Shown here: piece by piece, positions 3,827-5,070 of the stretch | Numbering within the stretch: the first letter of the stretch is position 1 | Layout of the letters: each line of letters opens with the position of its first letter | Source: Eubacterium sp. UBA3782 | GTDB lineage: Bacteria; Bacillota; Clostridia; Lachnospirales; Lachnospiraceae | Direction: 5' to 3' | Length of the DNA stretch: 5,070 nucleotides | Assembly (NCBI GenBank): GCA_002368795.1 | Contig: DFFG01000029.1 | Coordinates: forward strand, 1 to 5,070 | Made by a program: the position numbers and the translations under genes | The notes under the pieces: generated by a model | Told to the model about the DNA's origin: nothing | What the model saw: the letters and a program-made list of their open reading frames with translations, nothing else | The model's database searches: none

Positions 3827-5070
3827 TTATGCCGCCTCTTCTTTTCCGTACTGGGTCCGGTAGAGTTCGCTGTAAATGCTGCCGTTTCCGAGAAGTTCGG
3901 TATGGGTGCCCTGCTCGACAATGCGTCCGTTCTTTACGACAAGGATTTTGTCGGCGGCCAGGATGGTGGAAAGCCGGTGGGCAATCAGGATGCTGGTCCT
4001 GGTGCGGATCAGCGGGTCGATTGCCCTCTGAATCGAGGCCTCCGAGATGGAATCCAGGGCGGAAGTTGCCTCATCAAAAATGAGGAGAGCCGGATCCTTG
4101 AGAAGGACGCGGGCGATGGAAATGCGTTGGCGCTCGCCTCCCGAGAGTTTGAGTCCGCGGTTGCCGACAAGGGTATCGAAGCCCTGGGGGAGGGCACGGA
4201 TCATCTCGTAGATATTTGCCTTTTTGCAGGCCTCAATGAGTTCCTCTTCAGACACAGCGGGATTTGCATAGAGCAGGTTGTCCCGAAGTGAACCGTTGAA
4301 GAGATAGGTGTCCTGGGTCACGATGCCGATATTGGCGCGCAGCCAGGACAGATCCAGCTTCCGCACATCAATACCGTCCACGCACACACTTCCGCCATTA
4401 ACGTCATACAGGCGGGGAATCAGGCTGACAATGGTGCTCTTGCCGGCGCCGGAGGGACCGACGATCGCGATGCTCTTTCCCGGTTCCAGAGAGAAGCTGA
4501 CATCGCGGAGGACCAGATTGTCTTCCGGATCCTTTAAAGAGGAAGCAGGATTATAGGCATTTTCCTTTCCGTTGAAAGTTTCCCCCGCGTTTCTGTTTTT
4601 CTTCCCGGCGTCCTCTTTTTTCTCATAGGCAAAATCCACATGGGAGAAGGTGACAGCACCGGCGGCTTTTTCAGGGATGACGGCATCGGCAGGGGATTCG
4701 ATCTCGACGGGCATGTCGAGATAATTGAAGATTCTGGTAAAAAGGGCCATGGCCCGGATCCAGTCGACCTGGATGTTCAGGAGCTGGTTGACAGGGCCGT
4801 ACATTCTGGAGAGCAGGGTGACGAGCACGGTGATATCACCGACCGTGAGGCCGCTCCCGCCGCGGATCATGAGGATCCCGCCGGCCAGATAGAGCAGCAT
4901 GGGCCCCACGCTGGCGAAGGTGCTGATGGCGACCCGGAACCAACGCCCGGCCATCCGCTCGCGGATGTGATAGGAGATCATCTCTTTGTTTTCGTGTACA
5001 TAGCGGTCATATTCATAGTCCTCCCGCCCGAAGAGCTTGACCAGAAGCTGGCCGCTGACGGACATGGTCT
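3827..5070 (-). CDS. ABC exporter with fused membrane and ATPase domains (MsbA/MDR-like), N-terminal part missing
   Basis: 413 codons are visible, including one before the ATG at 5065. The true start lies beyond the right edge: half-transporters of this family have about 580-600 residues with six membrane helices, and only about the last two are seen here (roughly 47-67 and 73-96, counting from that ATG). The opening SGQLLVKLFGRE is the usual coupling segment of this family. The ATPase domain has A-loop Y147, Walker A GPSGAGKST (203-211), Q-loop Q251, signature LSGGE (307-311), Walker B LLIFDE (327-332) with catalytic E332, D-loop SALD (335-338) and switch H363. Every site is intact, so it should be an active ATP-driven exporter, as a homodimer or as one half of a pair. 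The substrate cannot be told. Residues 149-183 are a hydrophilic insert between the A-loop tyrosine and the next strand. Its stop sits in a small hairpin (3820-3836). Confidence 0.95.
   Translation of the reverse strand, partial: TMSVSGQLLVKLFGREDYEYDRYVHENKEMISYHIRERMAGRWFRVAISTFASVGPMLLYLAGGILMIRGGSGLTVGDITVLVTLLSRMYGPVNQLLNIQVDWIRAMALFTRIFNYLDMPVEIESPADAVIPEKAAGAVTFSHVDFAYEKKEDAGKKNRNAGETFNGKENAYNPASSLKDPEDNLVLRDVSFSLEPGKSIAIVGPSGAGKSTIVSLIPRLYDVNGGSVCVDGIDVRKLDLSWLRANIGIVTQDTYLFNGSLRDNLLYANPAVSEEELIEACKKANIYEMIRALPQGFDTLVGNRGLKLSGGERQRISIARVLLKDPALLIFDEATSALDSISEASIQRAIDPLIRTRTSILIAHRLSTILAADKILVVKNGRIVEQGTHTELLGNGSIYSELYRTQYGKEEAA

Noticed and set aside
3820..3836. Hairpin GGCGG/CCGCC over the ABC exporter stop codon as a terminator
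   Set aside because: It has no T-run on the relevant strand. The hairpin at 3711-3750 is far stronger and suits both genes.
3815..4291. Plus-strand open frame of 158 codons opposite the ABC exporter
   Set aside because: It overlaps the signature and Walker B region of the exporter on the other strand, and its residues show no independent family pattern.

Overview
This window reads like a mid-GC chromosome from a Gram-positive anaerobe of the Clostridia, plausibly Lachnospiraceae. The basis is purine-rich Shine-Dalgarno sites, tight gene spacing, Clostridia-like versions of NudC and GNAT proteins, and a lipoprotein-type leader. The taxonomy is inference. I see no insertion sequence, integrase, CRISPR array, tRNA or rRNA.

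Layout, left to right. (1) Positions 1-884 hold the 3' part of a zinc-independent MDR-type oxidoreductase (quinone oxidoreductase-like, NADPH-binding Rossmann fold), cut by the left edge. It carries an in-frame 36-nt/12-nt tandem repeat that inserts about 31 hydrophilic residues between its two domains. (2) Positions 885-1068 are non-coding, with a degenerate 9-nt tandem repeat and a small palindrome. (3) Positions 1069-2873 form a translationally coupled pair: a NudC-type NAD(H) pyrophosphatase, then a protein that fuses a DUF523/TudS-like Fe-S desulfidase domain to a GNAT acetyltransferase. The two genes overlap by ATGA. (4) Positions 2870-3014 hold a broken lipoprotein leader that one base change would restore. 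A good extended -10 promoter overlaps its end. (5) Positions 3077-3604 encode a MacroD-type macrodomain protein. (6) Positions 3605-3826 separate convergent genes and hold an AT-rich triple repeat and a strong bidirectional terminator. (7) Positions 3827-5070, on the minus strand, encode the C-terminal part of an ABC exporter with fused membrane and ATPase domains, cut by the right edge. It has a hydrophilic insert in its ATPase domain.

How the genes may fit together: NudC hydrolyses NAD(H), including NAD caps on RNA. TudS/DUF523 proteins remove sulfur from thiolated pyrimidines. MacroD proteins remove ADP-ribose from proteins, nucleic-acid ends or O-acetyl-ADP-ribose. The middle block therefore has a theme of removing nucleotide modifications and handling NAD and ADP-ribose. 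That theme is inferred from gene order. The most unusual single item is the DUF523-GNAT fusion, whose seam has a possible relic translation start. No complete new defence or mobile system is evident.
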